A stretch of 50,402 nucleotides of DNA, taken from the NCBI GenBank assembly GCA_023481105.1, contig JAMCWK010000078.1, forward strand, positions 1-50,402, written 5' to 3'. This document shows, piece after piece, positions 7,106-14,932 of the stretch. The stretch is from Acidobacteriota bacterium. GTDB taxonomy: Bacteria; Acidobacteriota; Terriglobia; Acidiferrales; UBA7541. A program made the position numbers and the translations under genes. The stretch's first letter is position 1. Each line of letters opens with the position of its first letter. Under the pieces are notes generated by a model, which was given only the letters and a program-made list of their open reading frames with translations, searched no databases and was not told the origin of the DNA.

Positions 7106-8115
7106 CGCCCTTTTACCGGAACTTCCCTGCCCTTCCAGGTGACCGAACTATGCGCATAACGCCGAGCCGACGTCACCAGCGCCGCTGCATACCAAAATGC
7201 CGCCGGCAAGTAGTATATGATGCGCGAAACCGGATAGCGATTCCACCGAAGCGCCCGCGCATACCTGGAGTGCTCACCCAGAGCGAAAATCAGCGCCAGC
7301 CACTTGGCAGCGGGCACGAAGCCAATCAGCGCCAGCGTGAGCAGCAAGGGCCACGGAAAGCTGGTCAGCAATTCCAAGGCGACGGCCCCGCTCTGTCCAC
7401 CCATCAGCGGGTACAGATTTTTCGTCCAGCCTTGCCACATCTCGCTGTGCGAGCGATACATTCTTGTCCGCGCGATACCCGCACCGGATGTGAAAAGAAT
7501 TCGATACTTGGCTTGCTTGGCGCGTTTGGCCAGCGCAACGTCTTCAACTACCTCGCCACGCACCGCCGCGTGCCCGCCAATGAAGTTGTACGCATCGCGC
7601 CGAATCAACAGGTACTGCCCATTCGCAGCCGCGTCCGTCCTTGCCGGATTACTTACGCGTGCATACGAAAACTGCGCGGCCAGGCGACAGAATATGAATG
7701 GAATGACCGCCTTCTCCCACCACGCCCGCGTCTCCTGCTCCGGCGAGTAGGAAACCAGCGCCGCGCCGGATGTTTCCGCATCCGCCAGCGCTCGCGCTGC
7801 GGAGCCGGGCAGATGCTCCACATCCGCGTCGGTGAAAAGCAGCCACTCGCCGCCCGTCTGCGCTACGCCCTGCGTGAGCGCGAAATTTTTTCCGGTCCAG
7901 CCCGCCGGCAGCGCGCTTCCCTGCACCACGCGAAGCTGACTAATTTTCGCGGCGAGTTCATTGAGGATCGCCGCCGTGCGGTCGGTGGATTGGTCGTTGA
8001 CCACGATGATTTCCGCAATCTCCGGCTGCGCGGCCAGCGATTCCACGGCGCGCGCGATATTTGCCTCTTCGTTGCGCGCCGGCACGATGGCGGAAATTTT
8101 GGACTCGGATGGCAT
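7102..8115 (-). CDS. Membrane-anchored family 2 glycosyltransferase
   Basis: A 337-residue GT2 enzyme. The catalytic domain (about 1-230) opens with ISAIVPARNEEANI, has VVNDQSTDRT and the metal-binding FTDADV, and GEVVEDVALAKR with the ED pair near the acceptor site. At least two or three hydrophobic segments follow (about 245-320), so it acts at the inner face of the membrane. It resembles CrtQ- or HpnB-like transferases of carotenoid and hopanoid pathways. The start at 8115 is chosen for homology; the frame is open further upstream but runs into the divergent thioredoxin gene. It is the first gene of the pterin cluster, overlapping the next by ATGA. A lipid or a pterin could be the acceptor; nothing here decides. 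Confidence 0.88.
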   Translation of the reverse strand: MPSESKISAIVPARNEEANIARAVESLAAQPEIAEIIVVNDQSTDRTAAILNELAAKISQLRVVQGSALPAGWTGKNFALTQGVAQTGGEWLLFTDADVEHLPGSAARALADAETSGAALVSYSPEQETRAWWEKAVIPFIFCRLAAQFSYARVSNPARTDAAANGQYLLIRRDAYNFIGGHAAVRGEVVEDVALAKRAKQAKYRILFTSGAGIARTRMYRSHSEMWQGWTKNLYPLMGGQSGAVALELLTSFPWPLLLTLALIGFVPAAKWLALIFALGEHSRYARALRWNRYPVSRIIYYLPAAFWYAAALVTSARRYAHSSVTWKGREVPVKGR

Positions 8116-8182
8116 CTCGTTCGCGAAAAGGAATTGCCGATCAGACTCGCGCGGATTACTGGGACACGCTATTATAGGTGCC

Positions 8183-8713
8183 GTGGACGGAAGCCTGAAG
8201 CGAAAACTCGTGAGCGGCTTGGCGCTCGCCGCCGTGGCCGCCCTGCTCCTGCTGGTGGCCAGCCCGTATTCGCGGCAGGGCGAAAGCGGCACGGTCGGCA
8301 GCAAGGCCATCGATTTTCCGTTCGAGCTCAATGGCAAGCCCGCGCAGCTTTCCGATTTGCGCGGCAAAATCGTCGTGCTGAATTTCTGGGCCACGTGGTG
8401 CCCACCGTGCGTCGAGGAAATGCCGGCGTTGAGCCGCTTGCATCAACAAATTATTTCCAGCGGCGGCATGGTGCTGGGCATCAGCGTGGACGACGACGAA
8501 GCGCAATATCAGAAATTTCTCGCAGACCATCAAATTTCGTTTCCGAATTATCGCGACCCCACCAAAAATATTTCCGCCAGCTACGGCTCCTTCAGGTTTC
8601 CGGAAACTTACATCATCGACCGCAACGGCAAGATCGCGCGCAAAATCATCGGCCCGCAGGTGTGGGACTCCCCGGAAATGATTGCCTACCTGAAACGCCT
8701 CGCCGCGCAGTAA
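8183..8713 (+). CDS. TlpA/ResA-like membrane-anchored thioredoxin
   Basis: A 176-residue protein with a signal anchor at about 9-27 and a periplasmic thioredoxin fold of the TlpA/ResA type. The active site is C73-PP-C76 in FWATWCPPCVEEMP, and the cis-proline region is RFPETYIIDRNG. Such proteins reduce disulphides in cytochrome c maturation or serve as general periplasmic reductants. GTG at 8183 is chosen because it begins just before the anchor; the longer ORF reads antisense through the glycosyltransferase start. It is divergent from the glycosyltransferase with 67 bases between. The stop is followed one base later by the inverted repeat of the S23 cassette. Confidence 0.9.
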   Translation: MDGSLKRKLVSGLALAAVAALLLLVASPYSRQGESGTVGSKAIDFPFELNGKPAQLSDLRGKIVVLNFWATWCPPCVEEMPALSRLHQQIISSGGMVLGISVDDDEAQYQKFLADHQISFPNYRDPTKNISASYGSFRFPETYIIDRNGKIARKIIGPQVWDSPEMIAYLKRLAAQ

Positions 8714-8714
8714 C

Positions 8715-8747
8715 AGGTTGTAGGTGGCAGGTTGTAGGTTGTAGGTT
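8715..8747 (+). repeat. Left 33-bp inverted repeat of S23 cassette
   Basis: Heptamer-based arm: AGGTTGT, AGGTGGC, AGGTTGT, AGGTTGT, AGGTT. It is the reverse complement of 9184-9216 at 31 of 33 positions. Confidence 0.9.
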
Positions 8748-8761
8748 AAACGCGATCTCCA

Positions 8762-9136
8762 TTACGACCTTTTTGCCTCAAGCTTTCGTGAGAGTACCGA
8801 CAGCATTCGTCCCAATTCTTCTCCCAAACATAAGGCCGGCTCAATGTCCGAAGTTTGTAGGAACTTGAGCCGCTCGGTGATGAGAAAGTGTGTCTCCAAC
8901 TCCTTCAGCGATCCATTGGCAATAGACAAATGTTGAAGTTTGTCGCCCAAATGCCTGCGCCCGTGGCCCTCCGCAATGTTGGCCACTACCGAGACAGCAG
9001 CTCTCTGAATTTGAGTCGTCAGGCCGTACCGTTCACCATCGGGCAGCCGCCGCGACAACCGGTAACTTATTTCAACCAAATCCATTGCCTTCTGCCAGAC
9101 AAGCAAATCCCTGTAACTTCGAATTGGGGCGCTCAT
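8762..9136 (-). CDS. Four-helix-bundle protein, S23/IVP family
   Basis: A 124-residue protein of the family found in intervening sequences of 23S rRNA genes and related to Avd of diversity-generating retroelements. The N-terminal YRDLLVWQKAMDL motif, the central RAAVSVVANIAEGHGR and the C-terminal helices ending in LSRKLEA are typical. It is basic and is expected to bind nucleic acid as a pentamer (known for Avd and S23 structures). Here it is not in rRNA but between two protein genes, enclosed by 33-bp inverted repeats. No ribosome-binding site stands out. Function of free-standing copies is unknown. Confidence 0.9.
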   Translation of the reverse strand: MSAPIRSYRDLLVWQKAMDLVEISYRLSRRLPDGERYGLTTQIQRAAVSVVANIAEGHGRRHLGDKLQHLSIANGSLKELETHFLITERLKFLQTSDIEPALCLGEELGRMLSVLSRKLEAKRS

Positions 9137-9183
9137 ATTTGCTCCTGGAAGCCTGAGTTTTCAGAACATGGAGTCGGGTCGGA

Positions 9184-9216
9184 AACCTACCACCTGCAAC
9201 CTGCCACCTACAACCT
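9184..9216 (-). repeat. Right 33-bp inverted repeat of S23 cassette
   Basis: Reverse complement of the left arm with two mismatches. It ends one base before the stop codon of the permease remnant (TTA at 9218-9220). Confidence 0.9.
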
Positions 9217-9217
9217 T

Positions 9218-9660
9218 TTATTCGTATCTCAGTGCTTCGACCGGATCGAGCCGCGACGCGCGGATAGCAGGCACGAGTCCGCTGATGAGGCCGACAATCG
9301 TGAGAATTGCAGTGGACGTGAACAGCGTGGACCACGACACGCCCATGATGATGTCGTTCTCGGTGTACTCGTCGCCGTAGATGGCGCTCCACAGCGGCAG
9401 CGAGGGCAGCGCCGCGGAAACGGCGAACGCCAGCAGCATTCCCAGCACGCCGCCCACAAACGTAATCAGCAGCGCTTCGGAAAGAAACTGCCCCATGATG
9501 TGCCGGCGGCGCGCGCCGATCGATTTCTGCGTGCCAATCTCCCGCGTGCGCTGCATCACCGACACGAGCATGATGTTCATCACGCCCACGCCGCCGATGG
9601 CCAGCGTCAGCGCCCCGATGAATGCCAGCAGAACTTCTCCAGGCACGAGCCGGGCCGCGG
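9218..9660 (-). pseudogene. MacB-type permease, C-terminal remnant
   Basis: Only the last 140-150 codons of an FtsX/MacB permease are present: FIGALTLAIGGVGVMNIML, the REIGTQKSIGARRRHI cytoplasmic loop, two further membrane segments and the ending DPVEALRYE. The two intact permeases next door are 417-418 residues, so the N-terminal membrane segment and the whole periplasmic domain are lost. Homology fades between about 9640 and 9690, where the 3' end of the DUF4350 gene begins; the open frame continues to an ATG at 9706 inside that gene. Loss by recombination is the simplest explanation. A short protein could still be made but is unlikely to work. Confidence 0.8.
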
Positions 9661-9684
9661 ACAGCCGCCCATGAACGTCTTGGC

Positions 9685-10623
9685 TTACAGTCTTCGTGCC
9701 AGCCATTGCATCACATTGAGAACGAACAGGCGGTTGTCGTTGTCCGGGGTATTCATCCCAAAGGGTTCGCGGCGGTTGACTTGCGCGGTCACCATGGCGC
9801 CCTCGCCGAGGACGACGACTCGCCCCTTGCCAAAGTCGAAGGCGACGCCCTGCGCCTGGCCAGCAGGACGTTCCACCAAGCTGTCTCCCTCCGGCACGCC
9901 TTCAACGGCCGTGCCCGGCAGGCGGAGCAACACGGTCGCCCCGGCCGGCGCGTCGAGAGATTGCCCGGTGTAGGTCATCACGCGTCTGACGGCCGTGCTT
10001 GCGCGATCCCCGCGTACGATTGGGTGGTCGCCGAGACGGCCATTGTCTGTCGAGAAGAGCAGCGGGTCCGACGACTCCTGCGGCACCTCCACGAAGCCCT
10101 TGTGCATGGTGACGCCGAATGCGGCGCCCAGCGCCGCCGCTGCTTCGCCGAACGGCGCGTGGTCCGCGATGAGCAGCAGAGAGCCGCCTTGCTCGACCCA
10201 CGACCGGATTACATCTATCTCCGAGGCGGTGAACGCGGGGTCGCTCCTCTTCTTGTCCGTTGGGATTGGGATATTCATGCCGAAAACCTGGGGCTTGTGT
10301 GCGCCCGAGGCATTAGCAATCACCAGCACCTGCACCCCGTCAAGGAGCGCAAGCGTGAATGTTTCCTCGCGACGCTCGACAGCATAACCGTCTGCTCGAA
10401 GTAATCGGCCAAACGGCCAGTATCGGCCGGTGAACCCCGCGGTCGATGCGTTGTGATGTCCCTCATCGATCAGCACACGTGGGTGGGAGTCAATAAAGCT
10501 GGGCGTGGCGATTGCCGGATCCCATCCGTAGTCGGCCCTTTGGGCCAGGAAATACGCGCTACCCAAAAACAACAACACTGCGGTGAGAATGCATACGCCG
10601 ATGATGAGCAAGACCTTCTTCAT
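9685..10623 (-). CDS. DUF4350-like membrane-anchored protein
   Basis: This 312-residue protein has an N-terminal signal anchor (about 4-26) and an extracytoplasmic domain with a class-I glutamine-amidotransferase-like fold: VLIDEGHHNAS, QVLVIANASG, IRSWVEQGGSLLLIADH, GKGRVVVLGEGAM. DUF4350 proteins usually sit with MoxR/DUF58 genes, which are absent here. It occupies the place where the 5' part of the neighbouring permease should be, and its 3' end overlaps the readable part of that remnant. An inverted repeat at 10702-10724 lies about 80 bases upstream of its start. Catalytic activity is not assured; the role is unknown. Confidence 0.75.
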   Translation of the reverse strand: MKKVLLIIGVCILTAVLLFLGSAYFLAQRADYGWDPAIATPSFIDSHPRVLIDEGHHNASTAGFTGRYWPFGRLLRADGYAVERREETFTLALLDGVQVLVIANASGAHKPQVFGMNIPIPTDKKRSDPAFTASEIDVIRSWVEQGGSLLLIADHAPFGEAAAALGAAFGVTMHKGFVEVPQESSDPLLFSTDNGRLGDHPIVRGDRASTAVRRVMTYTGQSLDAPAGATVLLRLPGTAVEGVPEGDSLVERPAGQAQGVAFDFGKGRVVVLGEGAMVTAQVNRREPFGMNTPDNDNRLFVLNVMQWLARRL

Positions 10624-10701
10624 TTGGTTTCCCCACGTCCAAAAAACAGGAATCCGCCCAACGCTGCGATTCAGCGATGGACGGCCAGCGATTCAGAGCT
10701 G

Positions 10702-10724
10702 TCGTATATCGTAGCTATATACGA
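10702..10724. promoter_or_regulatory. Inverted repeat TCGTATAT-N7-ATATACGA
   Basis: Perfect 8-bp arms separated by CGTAGCT, 78 bases before the DUF4350 gene. AT-rich palindromes of this kind often bind PadR-like repressors that control MacB-type exporters; that link is an inference. A looser relative lies at 29766-29792. Confidence 0.4.
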
Positions 10725-10752
10725 TTGAAGTCAGGAGCGAGTTCCACTATTC

Positions 10753-10770
10753 GTCCCGAAGTATCGGGAC
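10753..10770 (-). terminator. Hairpin after the permease operon
   Basis: GTCCCGA (10753-10759), loop AGTA, TCGGGAC (10764-10770), 20 bases past the stop of the downstream permease. There is no T-run, so it may be a dispersed palindrome or mRNA 3'-end stabiliser rather than an intrinsic terminator. Confidence 0.4.
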
Positions 10771-10790
10771 TCGTGGCAAGGCCATTCTCT

Positions 10791-12044
10791 TCACTCGTAG
10801 CGCAGGGCTTCCACGGGGTCGAACCGCGCCGCGCGCACCGCGGGCACCCAGCCGCTCAGAAGGCCGACGATGGTGAGCACGCCGACGGAGAGCGCCACGG
10901 TGGCCCAGGAAATATTCAGATGAATATCCACTTTGCCCGATGTGTCTTCGTACGCCGGACCGAGAAAGGCCAGCGTGCCGATGGCGTTGGCGATAACCAG
11001 CGAAATCAGCAGGCCGATGGCGCCGCCCAGCAGTGTGATCGTCAATCCTTCGATCAAAAAATGCAGGCGGATGTGCTTGCGGCGCGCGCCGAGGGCGCGG
11101 CGCAGGCCGATTTCGCGGATGCGCTCGTCCACCGTCACCAGCATGATGTTCATTACGCCCACGCCTCCGATTCCCAGCGTCAACGCGCCGATGAACAGCA
11201 GCAGCACCTGCAAACCGATGGTGATGCCGTCAATGATGGGGCGAAATTCCTCGCGGCCATACATCTGGATGGCGCGCTTGTCCGTGGGCGAAAAACGCTG
11301 GCGCTTGGCCAGCACGGCGCGGAACTGCTCCATGGCTTGCTTTTCGAAGCGCGGCGCGACGGGCACAAACACCATCACGCTGGCGTAACGCGTGTTCCAA
11401 ACGTCACCCGCGGTGGAGTACGGGATCCAGCAGGATTCGTCATCGCTGGTGAAATAATTGCTGTCCTGAAATTTCCGCTCCATCGTGCCGATGACGGTGA
11501 AGCGCACGCCGGCAATTTGCACCGTCTCGCCGATCGATGGCCGCCCGCTGAACAATTTTTCGCGCAAGCGCGCGCCGAGAAATACCACGCGCCGCCGTTC
11601 CACTTCGTCTTCCGGAGAAAGCCAGCGGCCCTGGCTGGGGACTTCCGTGCGCATCTCGCCGTACTCGGGGCACACTCCGCGGATGGCGGTGTTGGCCAGG
11701 CGGTCGTTGTAGGAGATACCCAGGAAGCGCACGGTCTCGCGGCAGGCCTGGCGAATGAGCGTGGCTTCCTCCAGCACCGCCTCCAAATCTTCTTTCTCGA
11801 ACCGCACGCGCTTGCCGGCGCGCTCGCCGCCGGCCTGTTCGCTAGTCTGTCCGGGCCAGGCGACCACCGCTCCCTTGCCGAAGACTTCGAACGTGTACAC
11901 CAACACGCCGCGAAAACTGGAGCCGTAGGCAATCAGCATAGTCACCGACACAATGCCCCAGACAATGCCCAGCATGGTGAGGAAGCTGCGCAGCTTGTGG
12001 CGGTTGAGCGATTGCCAGATTTCTTTGAAGATTTCCGTGAGCAT
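10791..12044 (-). CDS. MacB-like ABC transporter permease 2
   Basis: A 417-residue FtsX-type permease: first membrane segment at about 20-42 (LTMLGIVWGIVSVTMLIAYG), a MacB-type periplasmic domain (about 45-285) with QGRWLSPEDEVERR, then three membrane segments with FIGALTLGIGGVGVMNIML and the REIGLRRALGARRKHI coupling loop, ending DPVEALRYE. There is no nucleotide-binding domain. It starts 15 bases after the previous permease and belongs to a three-gene run adaptor-permease-permease. Such exporters work as two permease halves with an ATPase dimer; two different permeases here could form a heterodimer. The ATPase is missing from the window. Confidence 0.93.
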   Translation of the reverse strand: MLTEIFKEIWQSLNRHKLRSFLTMLGIVWGIVSVTMLIAYGSSFRGVLVYTFEVFGKGAVVAWPGQTSEQAGGERAGKRVRFEKEDLEAVLEEATLIRQACRETVRFLGISYNDRLANTAIRGVCPEYGEMRTEVPSQGRWLSPEDEVERRRVVFLGARLREKLFSGRPSIGETVQIAGVRFTVIGTMERKFQDSNYFTSDDESCWIPYSTAGDVWNTRYASVMVFVPVAPRFEKQAMEQFRAVLAKRQRFSPTDKRAIQMYGREEFRPIIDGITIGLQVLLLFIGALTLGIGGVGVMNIMLVTVDERIREIGLRRALGARRKHIRLHFLIEGLTITLLGGAIGLLISLVIANAIGTLAFLGPAYEDTSGKVDIHLNISWATVALSVGVLTIVGLLSGWVPAVRAARFDPVEALRYE

Positions 12045-12059
12045 TCTTCCCGCCTAAAA

Positions 12060-13316
12060 CTAACTCCCCGGCTCGAACCGCAATGCTTCGATTGGATCCA
12101 CTGCGGCAGCGCGCCGCGCCGGATACAGCGCGGACAAAATCGCCACCGTGCCGAGAAGCGCGAAACTGAGCAGGCCGGTTTGCCAGCTCACCACCATGCC
12201 GGCAAAAAATTCCGGCATGGGAATCAGATTGATCAGCCCGCACAGCCCGTAGCCAATTCCCAAGCCCACGCCGCCGCTTATGAACACGACAATCAGGCTT
12301 TCCACAAAGAATTGCCCGACGATGGCGCGCTTCGTAGCACCCACCGCTTTGCGCACGCCGATTTCGCGCGTGCGTTCGCGCACCGCCACCAGCATGACGT
12401 TCATGACGCCGATGCCGCCGAGGAACAGCGACGTCACGCCGATGGCGCCGAGAAAATATTCCATGCCGTCCACAATCATCTGGAACGCCTTGGCGTCCTC
12501 GACTGTGTCCCAAATGCCCGCGGCTTCTTTGTCGCGCGGATCAAAATGGTGCAGCCTGCCGAGCGACCGCCGCACTTGCAGCTTGCACGCTTCGTGGCTG
12601 GCCCACGATTTCGGCGCCACCAACAAGCGGTCAATGGAGCGCGGCGCGGACGGCGGCACGTTGGGAATCTCCTGAATAATCACGCTGAAGGGAATAAAAA
12701 CTTTCTGGACATCCTGGCCATCGTAGCTCGAATTCTGATTCTTCTCGCGCATGACGCCAATCACGTTGTAGGGGATATCCTTGATCCAGATGGTGGCTCC
12801 GACCGCTTCACGCGTGCCGAAGAGCTGCTTCTTTGCGTCGCTGCCGAGAAACGCGACGTGGCGGCCCTGCGCCTCGTCTTCCCACGAATAAAAGCGCCCG
12901 CCGCCCACGCGAATGCTGCGCAGTTCGGCAAACGGCGGCCACGAGCCCGTCACCAGCAAATTGGCATGGTTGAAAGGGCTGCGGATGGCGCCCATGTTGC
13001 CCAGCTCCGGGAGCACGTAGGCGCAGTCGGGAGAATCTCTTTGCACGATGGCGGGATCGGTATCTTCCCACCAAACGCGGCGCCCGGCGCGCTGCCCGCC
13101 CACTTGCAGGCTCGTGCGCCCGGCGAAAACAATCATGATGTCCTTGCCGAAATTTTCGTTCTGGCGCTGCTGGCCGATGCGCAGGCCTTCGCCCGCGGCC
13201 ACCATCAAGGTGATGGAGATAATTCCCCAAGCGATGCCGAACATGGTGAGAAAGGTGCGCAGCTTGTGCGCGAGCAAAGTGCGCAGCGTATCGGCGAGGA
13301 GGTCCCGGAATACCAT
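12060..13316 (-). CDS. MacB-like ABC transporter permease 1
   Basis: A 418-residue FtsX/MacB permease with the same plan as its downstream neighbour: N-terminal membrane segment (about 22-45), periplasmic domain with GGRFYSWEDEAQGRHV, three C-terminal membrane segments with SLFLGGIGVMNVMLVAV, the REIGVRKAVGATKRAI loop and DPIEALRFE near the end. MVFRDLLADTLRTLLAHKL is the family N-terminus, so the start at 13316 is preferred over an ORF reaching 13385. It lies 90 bases after the adaptor gene. The substrate is unknown; the family exports macrolides, peptides, lipoproteins or siderophores. Confidence 0.93.
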   Translation of the reverse strand: MVFRDLLADTLRTLLAHKLRTFLTMFGIAWGIISITLMVAAGEGLRIGQQRQNENFGKDIMIVFAGRTSLQVGGQRAGRRVWWEDTDPAIVQRDSPDCAYVLPELGNMGAIRSPFNHANLLVTGSWPPFAELRSIRVGGGRFYSWEDEAQGRHVAFLGSDAKKQLFGTREAVGATIWIKDIPYNVIGVMREKNQNSSYDGQDVQKVFIPFSVIIQEIPNVPPSAPRSIDRLLVAPKSWASHEACKLQVRRSLGRLHHFDPRDKEAAGIWDTVEDAKAFQMIVDGMEYFLGAIGVTSLFLGGIGVMNVMLVAVRERTREIGVRKAVGATKRAIVGQFFVESLIVVFISGGVGLGIGYGLCGLINLIPMPEFFAGMVVSWQTGLLSFALLGTVAILSALYPARRAAAVDPIEALRFEPGS

Positions 13317-13406
13317 GGTCAAAATTCGGTGGCGCGCGATGGTCGAGAATATGACTAGGGCGCGCTCGCGTGCATTTGCGAGCACGCCCCTGCGAAAATG
13401 TTAGCC

Positions 13407-14618
13407 TTACTGCAAAACAACTTTTTGCCCTTCGGCGAGCCCGGCCACCAACTCTGTCTTCACGCCGTTGGAGATGCCCAGCTTGACTTCTTTCTTCGTG
13501 CGGCCCTTGTCCGCCTTGGGATCGGGGATTTCGATGGAAGCTTTACGGTCCTTGTCATAGATGACCGCCGATTCCGGCACCAGCAGTACCGCCTTCTTTT
13601 CCTCGAGGATGATTTCCGCATTGGCGCTCATGTTGGACTTGAGCTCGCCGCCGGGGTTGAGGATGGATACGCGCACTTCGAAGGTGGTGACGTTGTCTTT
13701 TTCTTTGCCCAGCGGAGAAATTTTCGTCACTTTGCCGTTGAACTTTTTGTCCTTGAAGGACTCCACGACGATGCGCGCGGCCTGGTCCAGATAGACTTTA
13801 CCGATGTCCGCTTCGTCCACTTTGCCCAGCACGTACACTTCGCTGACGTCGCCGAGGGTCATGATGAGCGTGGCCTGCGAGCCGTTGACCAGAATGGAGC
13901 TGACGGCGTCGCCGACTTGCACGTCGCGCGAAAGCACCAGGCCGTCCATGGGGCTGACGATGGTGGAATTGAGCAAATCAGTTTCCGCGCGGTCCAGTGC
14001 CGCCTGCGCTTGCGCCACCTGCGCTCCGGAGCGGGAAAGCTCGGCGCGCGCCAGCGCCACGCTGCGCAGCGCGGAGGTCTGCTTGTTCAGCGCCATCTGG
14101 TAGAGCTTCTCCGCATCTTCCACGGCGGACTTGGCCACCAATTCATCTTTGTAAAGTTGCTGCGCGCGCTCCATGTTCTTTTTCATGAAGGGCACGTCGG
14201 GGCCTTCGGCTTCCACCTGGTTGCGCTCGAGCGCCGCTTTCGCGGATTCCTGCGCGGCCTGCGTGGCTTGCAGCGTGGCCCGCGCTTCGCGCACCCGCGC
14301 CTGCAATTCTTCCTTGTCCAGCTCGCAGAGCAACTGGCCGGCTTTCACCACCTCGCCATAGTCCACGTACAGTTTCTTCACGATGCCGCTGGCCTTGGAT
14401 TTCACTTCCACTTTGAACAGCGGCTGGATTTTTCCGGTGGCCACCACGGAGCGGGCGATGTCACCTTTTTCTACCGTGGCCAGTTTGGACGGATCAATTT
14501 CCTTGCTGGGCTTCAGCGCCACTGCGCCGCCCGCAATCACCGCAATCAGCACCAGGGCGATGACGCTGATCCAAATCCAGCGGCGGCGTTTCTTTCCGTT
14601 CTTGCCATTGCCTGCCAT
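13407..14618 (-). CDS. MacA/HlyD-family periplasmic adaptor
   Basis: A 403-residue membrane-fusion protein. A basic N-terminus (KKRRR) precedes one membrane anchor (about 14-36); a lipoyl half-motif (VKSKASGIVKKLYVDYGEVV), a long alpha-helical hairpin (about 100-210, many A/Q/E/R), the second lipoyl half (IVSPMDGLVLSRDVQVGDAV) and beta-barrel and membrane-proximal domains follow. GGAGAGG precedes the ATG. It is the first gene of the exporter operon and would link the two inner-membrane permeases to an outer-membrane channel, which is not encoded here. It is divergent from the AraC/GyrI regulator. Confidence 0.93.
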   Translation of the reverse strand: MAGNGKNGKKRRRWIWISVIALVLIAVIAGGAVALKPSKEIDPSKLATVEKGDIARSVVATGKIQPLFKVEVKSKASGIVKKLYVDYGEVVKAGQLLCELDKEELQARVREARATLQATQAAQESAKAALERNQVEAEGPDVPFMKKNMERAQQLYKDELVAKSAVEDAEKLYQMALNKQTSALRSVALARAELSRSGAQVAQAQAALDRAETDLLNSTIVSPMDGLVLSRDVQVGDAVSSILVNGSQATLIMTLGDVSEVYVLGKVDEADIGKVYLDQAARIVVESFKDKKFNGKVTKISPLGKEKDNVTTFEVRVSILNPGGELKSNMSANAEIILEEKKAVLLVPESAVIYDKDRKASIEIPDPKADKGRTKKEVKLGISNGVKTELVAGLAEGQKVVLQ

Positions 14619-14854
14619 GTTCGTGCACCTCTCCCCGTTGGGACTTGCTGCTACCTGTAAATACGCAGTGGCCGGGGATTTGTTCCCTTGCCGGACCGAG
14701 CGGGTCCCCCACAGGTAGCGGAGCGTTCCGCCAACCCTTTAGACGCCGACATGCCCAACTGGTTTGGCGTGGAAGCCGCATGTGGAAGCCGCATCAAGAG
14801 GCCAAAATCCGCAAGAAATATCAAGCGCCCGAGGACGCGGAAATCTAGAGTCCG

Positions 14855-14868
14855 CACCGATATCGGTG
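14855..14868. promoter_or_regulatory. 14-bp palindrome CACCGATATCGGTG
   Basis: A perfect palindrome in the 314-base gap between the adaptor gene and the AraC-type regulator, 65 bases before the latter. It may be the operator of a dimeric regulator controlling either or both genes. The remainder of the gap shows no other clear signal. Confidence 0.4.
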
Positions 14869-14932
14869 TAACCTGTCTGCTGATTCCGGCGGCTACGATT
14901 GGCGCGGGCTTTCTTTTGCGCGGGAGAAAAGT

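Larger units (their letters stand above)
8715..9216. mobile_element. IR-flanked S23/IVP cassette (putative)
   Basis: A 502-bp unit with 33-bp terminal inverted repeats (8715-8747 and 9184-9216) differing at only two positions, enclosing one gene, the four-helix-bundle protein at 8762-9136. Its left end is one base from the thioredoxin stop codon and its right end one base from the stop of the permease remnant, so it fills the gap between two convergent genes. The arms consist of period-7 units (AGGTTGT, AGGTGGC). In RNA the arms would pair into a long stem enclosing the ORF, which is how intervening sequences in 23S rRNA are built. No transposase and no clear target duplication is visible. 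Confidence 0.6.

Noticed and set aside
8715..9216. Intervening sequence within a 23S rRNA gene
   Set aside because: Both flanks are protein genes; no rRNA sequence is present.
10677..13358. 893-codon open frame antisense to two permeases and their gap
   Set aside because: His/Ala/Arg-rich composition typical of an antisense frame; the permeases are intact on the other strand.
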